Assembly: GCF_039614845.1 (NCBI RefSeq)
Contig: NZ_JBDIML010000006.1
Coordinates: forward strand, 62,001 to 126,000
Direction of reading: 5' to 3'
DNA length: 64,000 nt
Source: Ornithinibacillus xuwenensis
GTDB lineage: Bacteria; Bacillota; Bacilli; Bacillales; Amphibacillaceae
The notes under the pieces are model-generated. The model was given only the letters and a program-made list of their open reading frames with translations, did not search any database and was not told where the DNA came from. Position numbers and translations under genes: made by a program. Every line of letters starts with the position of its first letter. Position 1 is the first letter of the stretch. Shown piece by piece: positions 42,378 to 51,121 of this stretch.

Positions 42378-42424
42378 AAAGGGATAGTAGTGAAAAAATT
42401 ACTATCTCTTTATCGCGTTTTTCT
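42378..42424 (+). terminator. Terminator of the CarH-type gene
   Basis: AAAGGGATAGTA pairs with TACTATCTCTTT (one G-U) and is followed by ATCGCGTTTTT. Confidence 0.7.
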
Positions 42425-42554
42425 GTTAGTGTGCATAGGGTAACTAGCATGTTGACTATTCCGGTGAAATTAGTATCCTTCGCTTATATTTGTGATGTTA
42501 GGCGAGATTCTGGTATCGTAGATAGTAAGAACAGTAAGTTAATGGAGGAGTATT

Positions 42555-42974
42555 GTGTTAAAAAAAATCTTAGCGGCAGTTTTGTCGACCATAGTATTTA
42601 GCGCTGTAATGGGGCTGTTGAATTATTTTACTAGCTCCGCGCAAACGTTTGAAAATTTTTGGATACCAATGGTATTTTTTGCTATGTATGCAGCACCGGT
42701 ATATTTAATCGCAGGAATTCCTATCTCCTATTTAATCGATAAGGTAGTGAATAAAATAAATAATACTTCCCAATTGACACGTCATTATACAAGATATGGA
42801 TTGTTTATATTGGCTGGGATAGTCGTGGCATTCATCTATGTGGCTATCTTAAGAGTGACGGAAGATGAACAGCTTCTTTCCCGAGACTTATTAACCTATA
42901 TTATTGGCGGCGTCATTGCATCGTTAATCTATTATTATGTTTCTCTTCTATTTACGAATAAAGAAAGCAAATAG
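42555..42974 (+). CDS. Hypothetical four-helix membrane protein
   Basis: 139 residues with four membrane helices and a positively charged middle loop (VNKINNTSQLTRHYTRYG). Not recognised. Starts with GTG seven bases after GGAGG. It ends 51 bases before topB on the same strand; co-transcription is possible but the function gives no hint of a link. Confidence 0.65.
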   Translation: MLKKILAAVLSTIVFSAVMGLLNYFTSSAQTFENFWIPMVFFAMYAAPVYLIAGIPISYLIDKVVNKINNTSQLTRHYTRYGLFILAGIVVAFIYVAILRVTEDEQLLSRDLLTYIIGGVIASLIYYYVSLLFTNKESK

Positions 42975-43025
42975 AATGATGTTAAGAATTTGTAAGGGAA
43001 AAGAATATAGAGAGGAACCACAATC

Positions 43026-45200
43026 ATGAGTAAAACACTTGTATTAGCAGAAAAACCATCCGTTGGCCGGGATATTGCCCGCGTATTAAATTGTGGAAAA
43101 AAAGGCAATGGGTTTATGGAAGGATCAAAATACATTGTAACATGGGCACTTGGACATTTGGTGACATTAGCAGATCCCGAGACCTATGATGATAAATATA
43201 AAACATGGCGATTAGAGGATTTACCAATGCTACCATCTAATCTAAAACTTGTCGTCATGAAAAAGACGGGAAAACAATTCAGTGCTGTTAAAACTCAAAT
43301 GAATCGTAACGATGTCTCCGAGATTGTCATTGCAACCGATGCTGGTCGTGAAGGGGAACTAGTTGCGAGATGGATTGTTGAAAAAGCACGTGTTCATAAA
43401 CCGATTAAACGTCTATGGATTTCATCCGTTACCGATAAAGCAATCCGAGATGGTTTTAATCAACTGAAGCCAGGAAGTAAATACGAAAACTTATATGCAT
43501 CAGCGGTTGCCCGTTCAGAGGCAGATTGGTATGTTGGATTGAATGCGACTCGTGCACTGACAACCAAATTTAATGCTCAGCTTTCTAGTGGACGGGTACA
43601 AACGCCAACTTTAGGTATGGTAGCATTTAGAGAGAATGAGATTAAGAATTTTGAGCCGCAAAAATTCTTTGGATTACAGGCAAAAACAAATGGAGTTAGC
43701 TTCACTTGGCAGGACGAAAAGAATAACACACGTATTTTTTCCAAAGAAAAAGCAGAAGCATTACTAGAGAGATTGAAAAAGCAGCCTGCTAAAATTGTAA
43801 AAGTCGATAAGATGTATAAAAAGAAATTTGCACCACAGCTTTATGATTTAACGGAATTACAACGAGATGCGAATCGTATTTTCGGCTATTCCGGGAAACA
43901 AACCTTGTCTATTATGCAAAAGCTATATGAACGACATAAGGTATTAACATATCCAAGAACAGATTCTCGTGTTATTTCAACTGACATTGTACCTACCATT
44001 AAAGACCGCTTAAAGGCATGTGGAGTGGATCAATATGCTTCGTTCGCCCAGAAACTACTTCGTCAGGAGAACCGTAAGCTGCCGAAATCAGTTGTGGATA
44101 ATTCGAAGGTAAGTGACCACCATGCAATTATCCCAACTGAAGAACCTGTTATACTTGCGGATTTGGATGATAAAGAGCGGAAGGTTTATGATTTAGTCGT
44201 GAAGCGCTTCTTGGCCGTTTTAATGAATCCCTATGAATATGAACAAACAACCATTTATTCAGAGATAGGCTCGGAATCTTTTACTGCTAAAGGTAAGGTA
44301 GTAAAAGATCAAGGCTGGAAAGCAGTTTATGATCGGAATTATGATGACGAGGAAAAGTTGGATGATCAGCGCTTACCTGTCCTTAAACAGGGGGATAGCT
44401 TTTCTAATGTTACCATCGTATTGACTACGGGTGAGACGAAGCCACCAGAGCGATTCACAGAGGGAGCGCTTCTTCAAGCAATGGAAAATCCAGTTCGTTT
44501 TATGAATCCGGATGAGAAGCATTTAGCAGGAACCTTGCAAAAAACTGGTGGTATTGGCACAGTTGCAACTCGTGCAGATATTATTGATAAGCTATTCAAT
44601 AGTGGGTATATGGAGCTTAAGGGTAAGCATATATTTATTTCCTCTAAAGGGAAGCAACTATTGGAACTTGCACCTGAAGATTTACGCTCTCCAGCGTTAA
44701 CAGCGGAATGGGAGCAGAAACTAAGCTTGATAGCTGAAGGAAAACTAAATAAAAATAAATTCATTGCAGAAATAAAAGATTATACAAAAGAAATTATCCA
44801 AGAGATAAAGGGTAATGATACCAAATTTAAGCATGACAATATGACGGGAACGAAATGCCCGGATTGTGGGAAATTAATGCTTGAAGTCAACAATAAACAT
44901 GGACGTATGCTTGTCTGTCAAGATCGTTCCTGTGGTCATAAGAAAAATATAGCCAAAAAAACGAATGCTCGTTGTCCAAATTGTCATAAGCGTCTAGAAT
45001 TACGTGGTGAAGGGGAAGGGCAAACATTTACCTGTTCTTGTGGACATCGTGAAAAGCTATCAGCGTTTAATAAACGGAAGGAACAAGAAAAGAAGCATAA
45101 GGTATCCAAAAAAGATGTGAATAAGTATTTGAAAAAACAGGATGATGGTTTTGCAAATAATGCATTAGCAGATGCATTAGCAAAATTAAAAGATAAATAA
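43026..45200 (+). CDS. topB: DNA topoisomerase III
   Basis: Type IA topoisomerase, 724 residues (B. subtilis TopB is nearly the same length). N-terminal Toprim domain VLAEKPSVGRDIARVL with acidic DAGREGE; active-site Tyr309 in LTYPRTDSR; AGREGELVARWI and SSGRVQTPTLGMV are conserved. The C-terminal tail has zinc-ribbon pairs (CPDCGKLM, CQDRSCG, CPNCHKRL, CSCG) and then a Lys-rich end. It resolves recombination and replication intermediates. Strong ribosome site (AGAGAGGAACC). Terminator follows. Confidence 0.95.
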   Translation: MSKTLVLAEKPSVGRDIARVLNCGKKGNGFMEGSKYIVTWALGHLVTLADPETYDDKYKTWRLEDLPMLPSNLKLVVMKKTGKQFSAVKTQMNRNDVSEIVIATDAGREGELVARWIVEKARVHKPIKRLWISSVTDKAIRDGFNQLKPGSKYENLYASAVARSEADWYVGLNATRALTTKFNAQLSSGRVQTPTLGMVAFRENEIKNFEPQKFFGLQAKTNGVSFTWQDEKNNTRIFSKEKAEALLERLKKQPAKIVKVDKMYKKKFAPQLYDLTELQRDANRIFGYSGKQTLSIMQKLYERHKVLTYPRTDSRVISTDIVPTIKDRLKACGVDQYASFAQKLLRQENRKLPKSVVDNSKVSDHHAIIPTEEPVILADLDDKERKVYDLVVKRFLAVLMNPYEYEQTTIYSEIGSESFTAKGKVVKDQGWKAVYDRNYDDEEKLDDQRLPVLKQGDSFSNVTIVLTTGETKPPERFTEGALLQAMENPVRFMNPDEKHLAGTLQKTGGIGTVATRADIIDKLFNSGYMELKGKHIFISSKGKQLLELAPEDLRSPALTAEWEQKLSLIAEGKLNKNKFIAEIKDYTKEIIQEIKGNDTKFKHDNMTGTKCPDCGKLMLEVNNKHGRMLVCQDRSCGHKKNIAKKTNARCPNCHKRLELRGEGEGQTFTCSCGHREKLSAFNKRKEQEKKHKVSKKDVNKYLKKQDDGFANNALADALAKLKDK

Positions 45201-45205
45201 TCAGA

Positions 45206-45240
45206 GCACCTCGATTACGTTATATCGGGGTGTTTTTTAT
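45206..45240 (+). terminator. Terminator of topB
   Basis: CACCTCGAT pairs with ATCGGGGTG (one G-U) and TTTTTTAT follows. Confidence 0.85.
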
Positions 45241-45326
45241 CATGCAACTATTTTCAAGTTCATGCAGGAAAATACCACATAAAGCGAGAATTATAGTTAT
45301 CATAGTCTTAGAAATAGGAGAGAATT

Positions 45327-45770
45327 ATGCTAGAGGTAAAACAAATTAGTACAGAAATGACCTATGATCTTAGACATAAAATACTTCGTCCTCATCAAGG
45401 AATGGAGGATTGTAAGTATGATACGGATGATAGGAATGGCTCCTTTCATGTTGGGGCTTTTTACCAAGGACAGCTGATAAGTATTGCTTCATTCTGTGTT
45501 GACAATAACCCTGATTTCCCAACGGGTAAACAATATCGCTTGCGAGCGATGGCAACACTGGAGGGTTATCGTAGGGTAGGAGCAGGTAGGGAAGTAGTTC
45601 GGTATGCAGAAGATATACTTAAGGGAAATGGTATTGAATTCTTATGGTGTAAAGGTAGAACTACTGTTCAAGCATATTACCAACGGTTAGGTTTTCAAGC
45701 ATATGGTGAGGTTTTTGATTATCCACCCATTGGTCCACACATTGTGATGTACAAAACTTTAACAGGCTGA
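45327..45770 (+). CDS. GNAT-family N-acetyltransferase
   Basis: 147-residue acetyl-CoA-dependent acyltransferase. The pyrophosphate-binding segment reads LRAMATLEGYRRVGAGREVV and the last strand/helix has AYYQRLGFQAYGEVFDYPPIGPH, typical of the ElaA-like GNAT subgroup in Bacillaceae. Substrate unknown. Good ribosome site (AGGAGAG). Monocistronic between two terminators. Confidence 0.87.
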   Translation: MLEVKQISTEMTYDLRHKILRPHQGMEDCKYDTDDRNGSFHVGAFYQGQLISIASFCVDNNPDFPTGKQYRLRAMATLEGYRRVGAGREVVRYAEDILKGNGIEFLWCKGRTTVQAYYQRLGFQAYGEVFDYPPIGPHIVMYKTLTG

Positions 45771-45804
45771 AAGAGAGCAATCCCCAGAATTGCTCTCTTT
45801 TTAA
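45770..45804 (+). terminator. Terminator after the GNAT gene
   Basis: AAAGAGAGCAAT pairs perfectly with ATTGCTCTCTTT, followed by TTTA; also usable on the minus strand. Confidence 0.85.
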
Positions 45805-45841
45805 ATAGGCTAGAAATGTGCTCTGTTAAGTATTATTATCG

Positions 45842-46447
45842 TTAAAAATAGTAATAATCCATACCCACAAGCAGGGCTAGAACAATCACTAGCAAGGTAA
45901 TCAATACTCCCTTTTGCTTTCTTGTAAATTTAGTCTTTATCTTGCTTTTTATCTCTAGCTCACTAGCATATTTAGAAATATATTCGACTAATTGATTCAT
46001 GGAACCTACAAAGGCCTTTGGAATGATAATTGCTGATTGGTTGCTTTGGTAAAGAAATAAATGCTTTTCATCAGAAGCCATAATTCTTATTTCTTTCCAA
46101 GAAACCTGCTTATGTAAGAATTTTTTATTTACTTCAATCCCTTTTTCCGTTAGATGTAAGGAGAATGGGCCAAGTCGTTTGTTAAGTTCACTTTTCCTAA
46201 ATAAATTCATTGTTCTTTGTCTTACAATATAGGGAACAAGCATCGCTAATAATATCGCCGTTATCAGATGTATAGCTACATGAATTGGGTGTAAACTAGG
46301 TTGGATAATAGAAAGTATCATGAACACTAAAACAGCAGATATATATGTTGCAATAGTTAAGCGTCTTTTTACTTTTTCAGAGGTATGAAGATAGTTTTGC
46401 TGAAGAGCATTCAAATTATTAATTTTCAATTCACCTTTAATATACAT
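45842..46447 (-). CDS. YcxB-like membrane protein
   Basis: 201 residues. Two membrane helices near residues 30-75, a middle region KGIEVNKKFLHKQVSWKEIRIMASDEKHLFLYQ that matches the YcxB-like C-terminal domain pattern, and a final single helix at the C terminus. Function of the family unknown. The frame is open two codons further, but the ATG at 46447 has AGGAG eight bases before it. Confidence 0.65.
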   Translation of the reverse strand: MYIKGELKINNLNALQQNYLHTSEKVKRRLTIATYISAVLVFMILSIIQPSLHPIHVAIHLITAILLAMLVPYIVRQRTMNLFRKSELNKRLGPFSLHLTEKGIEVNKKFLHKQVSWKEIRIMASDEKHLFLYQSNQSAIIIPKAFVGSMNQLVEYISKYASELEIKSKIKTKFTRKQKGVLITLLVIVLALLVGMDYYYF

Positions 46448-46666
46448 TTTCAATACTCCTACTTGAAGATAGTTATGACCATATCAGTTCACAGTTACTT
46501 CTAATAGTATCATAAAAATGTTCCAGCTAAGTTAAGTTTTTAACAAGCTGTTCATTACAGAAAATAATAGAATCAAAGAAATAAAGCTGTTTACTTGAAA
46601 TACTAGTAGTTGTATCATTAAGATGAAGATGTACCTTGAATATCTTATTAGGGAGGGTTACAATAG

Positions 46667-46906
46667 ATGGCTTTTGTTATTTTAGATCCATGCAGACAAG
46701 AAAAAGCAGCTGAATGTGTCAGTGTCTGCCCGGTTGATTGTATAGAAGAAGGTCCAGATCAGTTCTACATAGATCCAGATATTTGTATCGATTGTGGAGC
46801 TTGTAAAGCTGCATGTCCAGTTAATGCAATTGAGGAAGAATACGATTTAACACCAGAGCAAGAGGTTTTCCTAGAGAAGGCGGAGGAATTTTTTGCGAAT
46901 CGTTAA
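46667..46906 (+). CDS. Ferredoxin with two Fe-S clusters
   Basis: 79 residues. First cluster ligands CxxxxxxxCxxxCPVDC (Cys9, 17, 21, then the distal Cys) and second CIDCGACKAACPVNAI. This is the 7Fe/8Fe bacterial ferredoxin type common in Bacillus. Low-potential electron carrier for redox enzymes in the cytoplasm. Strong ribosome site (AGGGAGGG). Monocistronic with a terminator. Confidence 0.93.
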   Translation: MAFVILDPCRQEKAAECVSVCPVDCIEEGPDQFYIDPDICIDCGACKAACPVNAIEEEYDLTPEQEVFLEKAEEFFANR

Positions 46907-46914
46907 TATAGGAC

Positions 46915-46950
46915 AAAGTCCCGTTAGCATTAGCTAGCGGGACTTTTTTG
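46915..46950 (+). terminator. Terminator after the ferredoxin gene
   Basis: AAAGTCCCGTTAGC pairs with GCTAGCGGGACTTT around ATTA, followed by TTTTG. Confidence 0.9.
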
Positions 46951-47020
46951 TAAGTATTTTGTTCTGAGGGTATTTAGAGGGACATGCTCTTATATCATTA
47001 GAGGTATTTTTTTATAAGGC

Positions 47021-47158
47021 TTACGCTTCTTCTACCATTATTGCTAGTTTACTAGCTACCCATCGCTTCGCAGTAGCTTCGTCTACTTCATACACCTTTC
47101 CAGCACGGAAAAGCTCTCCATGATACGCAGTTTGTACATTCATTTTTACTTTTACCAT
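47021..47158 (-). CDS. Small protein of 45 residues
   Basis: Short frame on the minus strand starting MVKVKMNVQTAYHG and ending KLAIMVEEA. An AGGAG site lies eight bases before the ATG. The middle (LFRAGKVYEVDEATAKRWV) resembles small proteins from Gram-positive bacteria and their phages in which a beta-strand pair precedes a helix; function unknown. It is the only coding potential between the ferredoxin gene and 47387. Confidence 0.7.
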   Translation of the reverse strand: MVKVKMNVQTAYHGELFRAGKVYEVDEATAKRWVASKLAIMVEEA

Positions 47159-47386
47159 ATTACATTCTCCTAACTATTCATTGCTATAACAGTTATTATA
47201 ACGAACTCTACTTTATGTGGCTAATCTTTTGGTATATCAATACAAGTGTAACTATAAATCAATAATAATGCCTTAAAAATGTATCAATACTAAAAAAATC
47301 TTTAGCACGTTAAATTGATTTTTATTTGGATGGATTACTCGCTAAAAATTAGCTCATACTAATTTTTAGAGGTGAAAATATCAGAG

Positions 47387-47770
47387 ATGGAGTTGAATGA
47401 TAAAATGGAAATGGAAGCTAGAAATGCAACAGAAGCAGCATTACTTGATTATAAAGCAGGACTAGGTACCTTTACACAAAAAATGCCGAAGCTAGCTGAG
47501 CTTTATAATGCTTTTACAGAGGAATGCTTTAAGGAAGGTGTATTGTCACAAAAAGAGAAGCAGCTTATTGCCTTAGGGATTAGTCTTTTTTCTCAAGATG
47601 AATACTGTATTATTTACCATACTAAAGGATGTCTTGACCAAGGCTGCTCAGAGGACGAGATACTAGAGGCTGTAGGAGTGACTGCTGCATTTGGTGGAGG
47701 GGCTGCGATGAGCCAAGCGGTAACACTTGTACAAGAAAGTATGCAGGAATTAAATCAATTGAAGCAATAA
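47387..47770 (+). CDS. Carboxymuconolactone decarboxylase/AhpD-family protein
   Basis: 127 residues, helical. Family block KEKQLIALGISLFSQDEYCIIYHTKGCLDQGCSEDEILEA, over residues 60-100, with one Cys followed three residues later by Tyr-His rather than the CxxC of true AhpD; GVTAAFGGGAAMSQAVTL follows. Probably a thiol-linked or decarboxylase-like enzyme of unknown substrate. The upstream GTG at 47372 falls in the GAGGTG ribosome site, so ATG 47387 is preferred. Confidence 0.78.
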   Translation: MELNDKMEMEARNATEAALLDYKAGLGTFTQKMPKLAELYNAFTEECFKEGVLSQKEKQLIALGISLFSQDEYCIIYHTKGCLDQGCSEDEILEAVGVTAAFGGGAAMSQAVTLVQESMQELNQLKQ

Positions 47771-47806
47771 TCGTAACCAACCGCTTTATCGTCATTTGTA
47801 AGGAAG

Positions 47807-47843
47807 AGTACAGGAATCTTGATGAATTCCTGTACTTTTTTTG
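47807..47843 (+). terminator. Terminator after the AhpD-family gene
   Basis: AGTACAGGAAT pairs perfectly with ATTCCTGTACT and TTTTTTTG follows. Confidence 0.9.
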
Positions 47844-47929
47844 TAGAACTAATAAAAAATCAGAAAGTTATGCTAAGATTATAGTAGCAGAAAGGTTAAG
47901 GCTGAATTTATTAGAAATGGTGGAATCAT

Positions 47930-48082
47930 ATGTATATCGAAATTCTATTTTTTATCCTTTGCTTTTACTATACACTAACATTTATTGAGAACTTACATAA
48001 TGAAGATAAACGTGTTACGAAACAAGCAAAGTATGCTGCAATTGTTTGCCTTATATTGGCATTTATTTTTTTGGTTGTTTAA
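47930..48082 (+). CDS. Small membrane protein of 50 residues
   Basis: Starts MYIEILFFILCFYY and ends CLILAFIFLVV. Two short hydrophobic helices are joined by a charged loop (ENLHNEDKRVTKQAK). GGTGG six bases before the ATG serves as ribosome site, and a terminator follows at 48099. Not recognised; size and layout fit a small membrane regulator or stress peptide, which is only a guess. Confidence 0.65.
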   Translation: MYIEILFFILCFYYTLTFIENLHNEDKRVTKQAKYAAIVCLILAFIFLVV

Positions 48083-48098
48083 TGGAACTAACTCTCAT

Positions 48099-48136
48099 GA
48101 AAAGAGCAGGGGATCGGGATGCTCCTGCTCTTTAAA
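48099..48136. terminator. Bidirectional terminator before yyaL
   Basis: AAAGAGCAGG pairs with CCTGCTCTTT. It lies between the convergent small membrane protein gene and yyaL. Confidence 0.7.
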
Positions 48137-48161
48137 CATATTTGCTAGAATTCTTGCTTTT

Positions 48162-50222
48162 TTATAGTAGTGATTGAAGCGCTGTTTCGATGTCTGTTGT
48201 TGGTTGGTGACATGCAAAATTTTCACATACATAGACGGTTGTTTTGTCGTCTTTCTGTTTATAGTTAGCTGCAAATGATACGACATTTTGAAATACGTCC
48301 GGATTATTGGCTACGACGAGCGCAATATCAGGTGTGAAACTTTCCTGCAAGGATTGGATCATTCTCCTCCTGGAAGCATCGTCTTCGCCTAGGATAACGA
48401 CTTCTTTTGTTGAATTCTCGCTCAGAAGTAAGCTCTGAATAAAGAAAGCTCCGGCCGATGCTTGACGATTTACATCCTCTTGGAACGTATAATACATTTC
48501 CTCTAGTTTATCTAAATAGGTGGTTTCACCAGTTACATACCCCATCTGTGCTAGTATAAAAGCTGCTACGCCATTACCTGAAGGGGTTGCACCATCGTAT
48601 ATTTCCTTATCACTAGAAATAAGCTTCTCACTATCGTTGCCACTGAAGAAATAGCCACCATTCTCTTCATCCCAGAATAATTCGATCATCTGATTTATTG
48701 TGTCTTTACCGCGAGCCAAATAATTTATATCAAAGGTTGCCTGATACATTTCATGATAAGCCCATGCTACATAAGCATAATCATCAAGGTATGCTTTGTA
48801 TTTTGTTTCACCATCACGATAACGCGCCATGAGTCTTTCTTTTATAGTTAGCTTCTCTTCAATAAATTGAAGCGCCTTTTGAGCGATTAATCGATATTCT
48901 TCTTTTTGAAATACCCTGCTTGCCTTCGCTAATCCAGCAATCATCATGGCATTCCAAGAGGTCAAAACCTTATCATCCACATGGGGATATAGTCGTTTTT
49001 CACGCTCCACCAGTAGCTTTTGTCGTGCTTCCTCTAAATGTTGCCATAAGGATTCCAAGGATAGATCGAAGGCATCTGCTGTACTTTCCAAATTAGCATG
49101 AATGAGATTTGGAATATTCTTTCCTTCAAAATTACCATATGGCGTTATGCCATAGGCGGTTGTATATATCTCACCTAAATCCTCGCCCAAAATATCATAA
49201 ATTTCCTCATCTTCCCACACGTAATATTTTCCTTCAATCCCTTCCGAATCTGCATCAATGGCTGAATAAAATGCTCCCTCTGGACCCGTCATCTCTCGTT
49301 GAATAAATTGAATGATTTCCTCCGCTATCTTTTGATAGAAAGGATTCTTAGTAACCTGATAACATTCTGTATATACAATAAGCAATAATGCATTGTCATA
49401 TAGCATTTTCTCAAAATGAGGTACAAGCCATTTTTCATCGGTAGAATATCTAGCAAAACCAAATCCGACATGGTCATAAATGCCTCCGGAAGCCATATGT
49501 TGTAGGGTGCTTTCTACCATTTTTAAGGCCGCAGTTTTTCCAGTGAAATGATAATATCGAAGTAAGAACATCAGGTTTTGTGGCTGGGGAAACTTAGGTG
49601 CTTCCCAAAAACCACCATATGTAAAATCAAAGCCCTTCCCTAATTGTTGATATGCCTGATCAACTGTCTCAAGCGTTAGTCGATTCTTACTCTTTTCCCT
49701 TGAAGAATGCTCCAATGCTTGTTGGACACTTTCTGTGACATCGGTTATATGGTCAGGGTCGGTTGTGTATTTATGATGTAGTTGGACTAAGGCCTCCTTT
49801 AGCCCAGGTCTTCCGTACTTACTTTCCTTTGGAAAGTAGGTTCCAGCATAAAAAGGAATTTTATCAGGTGTCATAAAAATAGTTAATGGCCAACCACCAT
49901 GTCCTGCCATCATCTGACATACCTTCATGTAAATCGAATCGATATCTGGGCGTTCCTCGCGGTCAACCTTAATTGCTATATAATGTTCATTTAAAATGCC
50001 AGCAACCTCTTTATCCTCGAATGACTCATGGGCCATGACATGACACCAATGGCATGTCGAGTAGCCAATGGAAAGAAAAATTGGTTTGTTCTCTTGCTGG
50101 GCTTTACGAAATGCTTCATCCCCCCATGAATACCAGCTAACAGGGTTATAAGCATGCTGTAGCAGGTATGGAGATTTTTCATGTAATAGCTTATTTGCCT
50201 TTGGATCTATTTTCAAAATCAT
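48162..50222 (-). CDS. yyaL: Thioredoxin-domain protein YyaL (DUF255 / SSP411 family)
   Basis: About 686 residues. N-terminal thioredoxin-like domain with STCHWCHVMAHESFED (CxxC near residue 50), then a long (alpha/alpha)6-barrel region of glycosidase type with the conserved EKMLYDNALL, PKFPQPQN and TSWNAMMIAGLAKASRVF blocks. Found in all domains; molecular function still unclear. Start is probably ATG 50222; a TTG three codons upstream is possible and the ribosome site is weak. Confidence 0.88.
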   Translation of the reverse strand: MILKIDPKANKLLHEKSPYLLQHAYNPVSWYSWGDEAFRKAQQENKPIFLSIGYSTCHWCHVMAHESFEDKEVAGILNEHYIAIKVDREERPDIDSIYMKVCQMMAGHGGWPLTIFMTPDKIPFYAGTYFPKESKYGRPGLKEALVQLHHKYTTDPDHITDVTESVQQALEHSSREKSKNRLTLETVDQAYQQLGKGFDFTYGGFWEAPKFPQPQNLMFLLRYYHFTGKTAALKMVESTLQHMASGGIYDHVGFGFARYSTDEKWLVPHFEKMLYDNALLLIVYTECYQVTKNPFYQKIAEEIIQFIQREMTGPEGAFYSAIDADSEGIEGKYYVWEDEEIYDILGEDLGEIYTTAYGITPYGNFEGKNIPNLIHANLESTADAFDLSLESLWQHLEEARQKLLVEREKRLYPHVDDKVLTSWNAMMIAGLAKASRVFQKEEYRLIAQKALQFIEEKLTIKERLMARYRDGETKYKAYLDDYAYVAWAYHEMYQATFDINYLARGKDTINQMIELFWDEENGGYFFSGNDSEKLISSDKEIYDGATPSGNGVAAFILAQMGYVTGETTYLDKLEEMYYTFQEDVNRQASAGAFFIQSLLLSENSTKEVVILGEDDASRRRMIQSLQESFTPDIALVVANNPDVFQNVVSFAANYKQKDDKTTVYVCENFACHQPTTDIETALQSLL

Positions 50223-50527
50223 CACATCCAATCAAATTCTTACTTTTTGTTATAGGAACTAATCTACTTGATATAAGCTAAATCTCACTTATTTATGCTC
50301 TTAATAAGTGATCTATTCTTATTGTAACATTGATAATCAACATCTATTAATAAGCGTTCAAATTCTGCATGAATCAAAGGGGGAGAGGTTCACTTTTTAT
50401 CAATCAAATCTTTGATTAACTGTCTGATGAATTGCAGCAAGAACACTAGAAAAGTACTTGCTCAAATAGTAGCATCAAAATAGATGTTACTATTTCCATA
50501 AGATGGTTGTAAATTGACAAAGGTAAG

Positions 50528-50567
50528 AAGAAGGATAGTGGAATCCCCATTATGCTTCTTTTTTATT
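50528..50567 (+). terminator. Orphan terminator upstream of the MerR gene
   Basis: AAGAAGGATAGTGG pairs with CCATTATGCTTCTT (one mismatch, one G-U) and TTTTTTATTT follows. No gene lies upstream on this strand as far back as 50223. That gap also contains TCACTTATT/AATAAGTGA, AATCAAA/TTTGATT and ATAGTAGCATC/GATGTTACTAT hairpins and two frames under 20 codons; a small RNA is possible. Confidence 0.6.
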
Positions 50568-50619
50568 TGTTAGCAAACATATAGGTTTTAAAAAAATTAC
50601 TCTGATTTCCAGCTTGAAC

Positions 50620-50649
50620 TTTACGTTAACGTTAATGATAACGTATTAT
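50620..50649 (+). promoter_or_regulatory. MerR-type promoter and operator of the acyl-CoA dehydrogenase operon
   Basis: TTTACG and TATTAT are 18 bases apart, the long spacing usual for MerR-activated promoters. The spacer is made of palindromes: ACGTTAACGT (50623-50632) and ACGTTA-ATGA-TAACGT (50629-50644). The pattern resembles motifs described for LiuR-type MerR regulators of acyl-CoA catabolism. Confidence 0.6.
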
Positions 50650-50678
50650 TGAAAGAAAATTCACAAAAAGGTGATTTC

Positions 50679-51086
50679 ATGACGAAACGGTATTCGATTT
50701 CAGAGCTTGCAAAACAATTTAATATTTCCACTAGAACAATTCGTTACTATGAGGAAGTTGGTTTACTTCATCCGCCACGTAGTGAAGGTGGTCAACGATT
50801 TTTTACAAGGAAGGAACAAACACGACTAAAATTAATTTTCCGCGGCAAAAGATACGGATTTACACTGGATGAAATCCATAACATGCTTCAGCTATTTGAT
50901 TTGGATCCATCTGGTAGAAAGCAGCTCTTAAAAACAATCGAATATGGAAAAGAAAAAATTGGGGAGGTGTCTGAGCGAATTCAGGATCTAATGGCGATGC
51001 GAGGCGAAATGGAAAATTTAATCGAAGAGTTCGAGAAGCGATTAACGGAAGTAGAAGGAATTTCCGATGAAGCTTCTTTTGATTGA
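50679..51086 (+). CDS. MerR-family regulator of acyl-CoA metabolism
   Basis: 135 residues. MerR helix-turn-helix (YSISELAKQFNISTRTIRYY, EEVGLLHPPRSEGGQRFFTR) followed by a dimerising coiled coil (about 75-125) and no cysteine metal site, so it belongs to the organic-ligand group. The frame is open ten codons further up, but ATG 50679 has AAGGTG six bases before it. It heads an operon with a decayed MaoC gene and an acyl-CoA dehydrogenase, and has palindromes in its promoter spacer. Confidence 0.85.
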   Translation: MTKRYSISELAKQFNISTRTIRYYEEVGLLHPPRSEGGQRFFTRKEQTRLKLIFRGKRYGFTLDEIHNMLQLFDLDPSGRKQLLKTIEYGKEKIGEVSERIQDLMAMRGEMENLIEEFEKRLTEVEGISDEASFD

Positions 51087-51121
51087 GTAAGCTGTAGGGA
51101 CCAATTGAAAGTGGTGATAGG

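Noticed and set aside
42450..42602. 50-codon frame starting MLTIPVKLV overlapping the start of the 42555 membrane protein gene
   Set aside because: No ribosome site, and it reads out of frame through the next gene's start.
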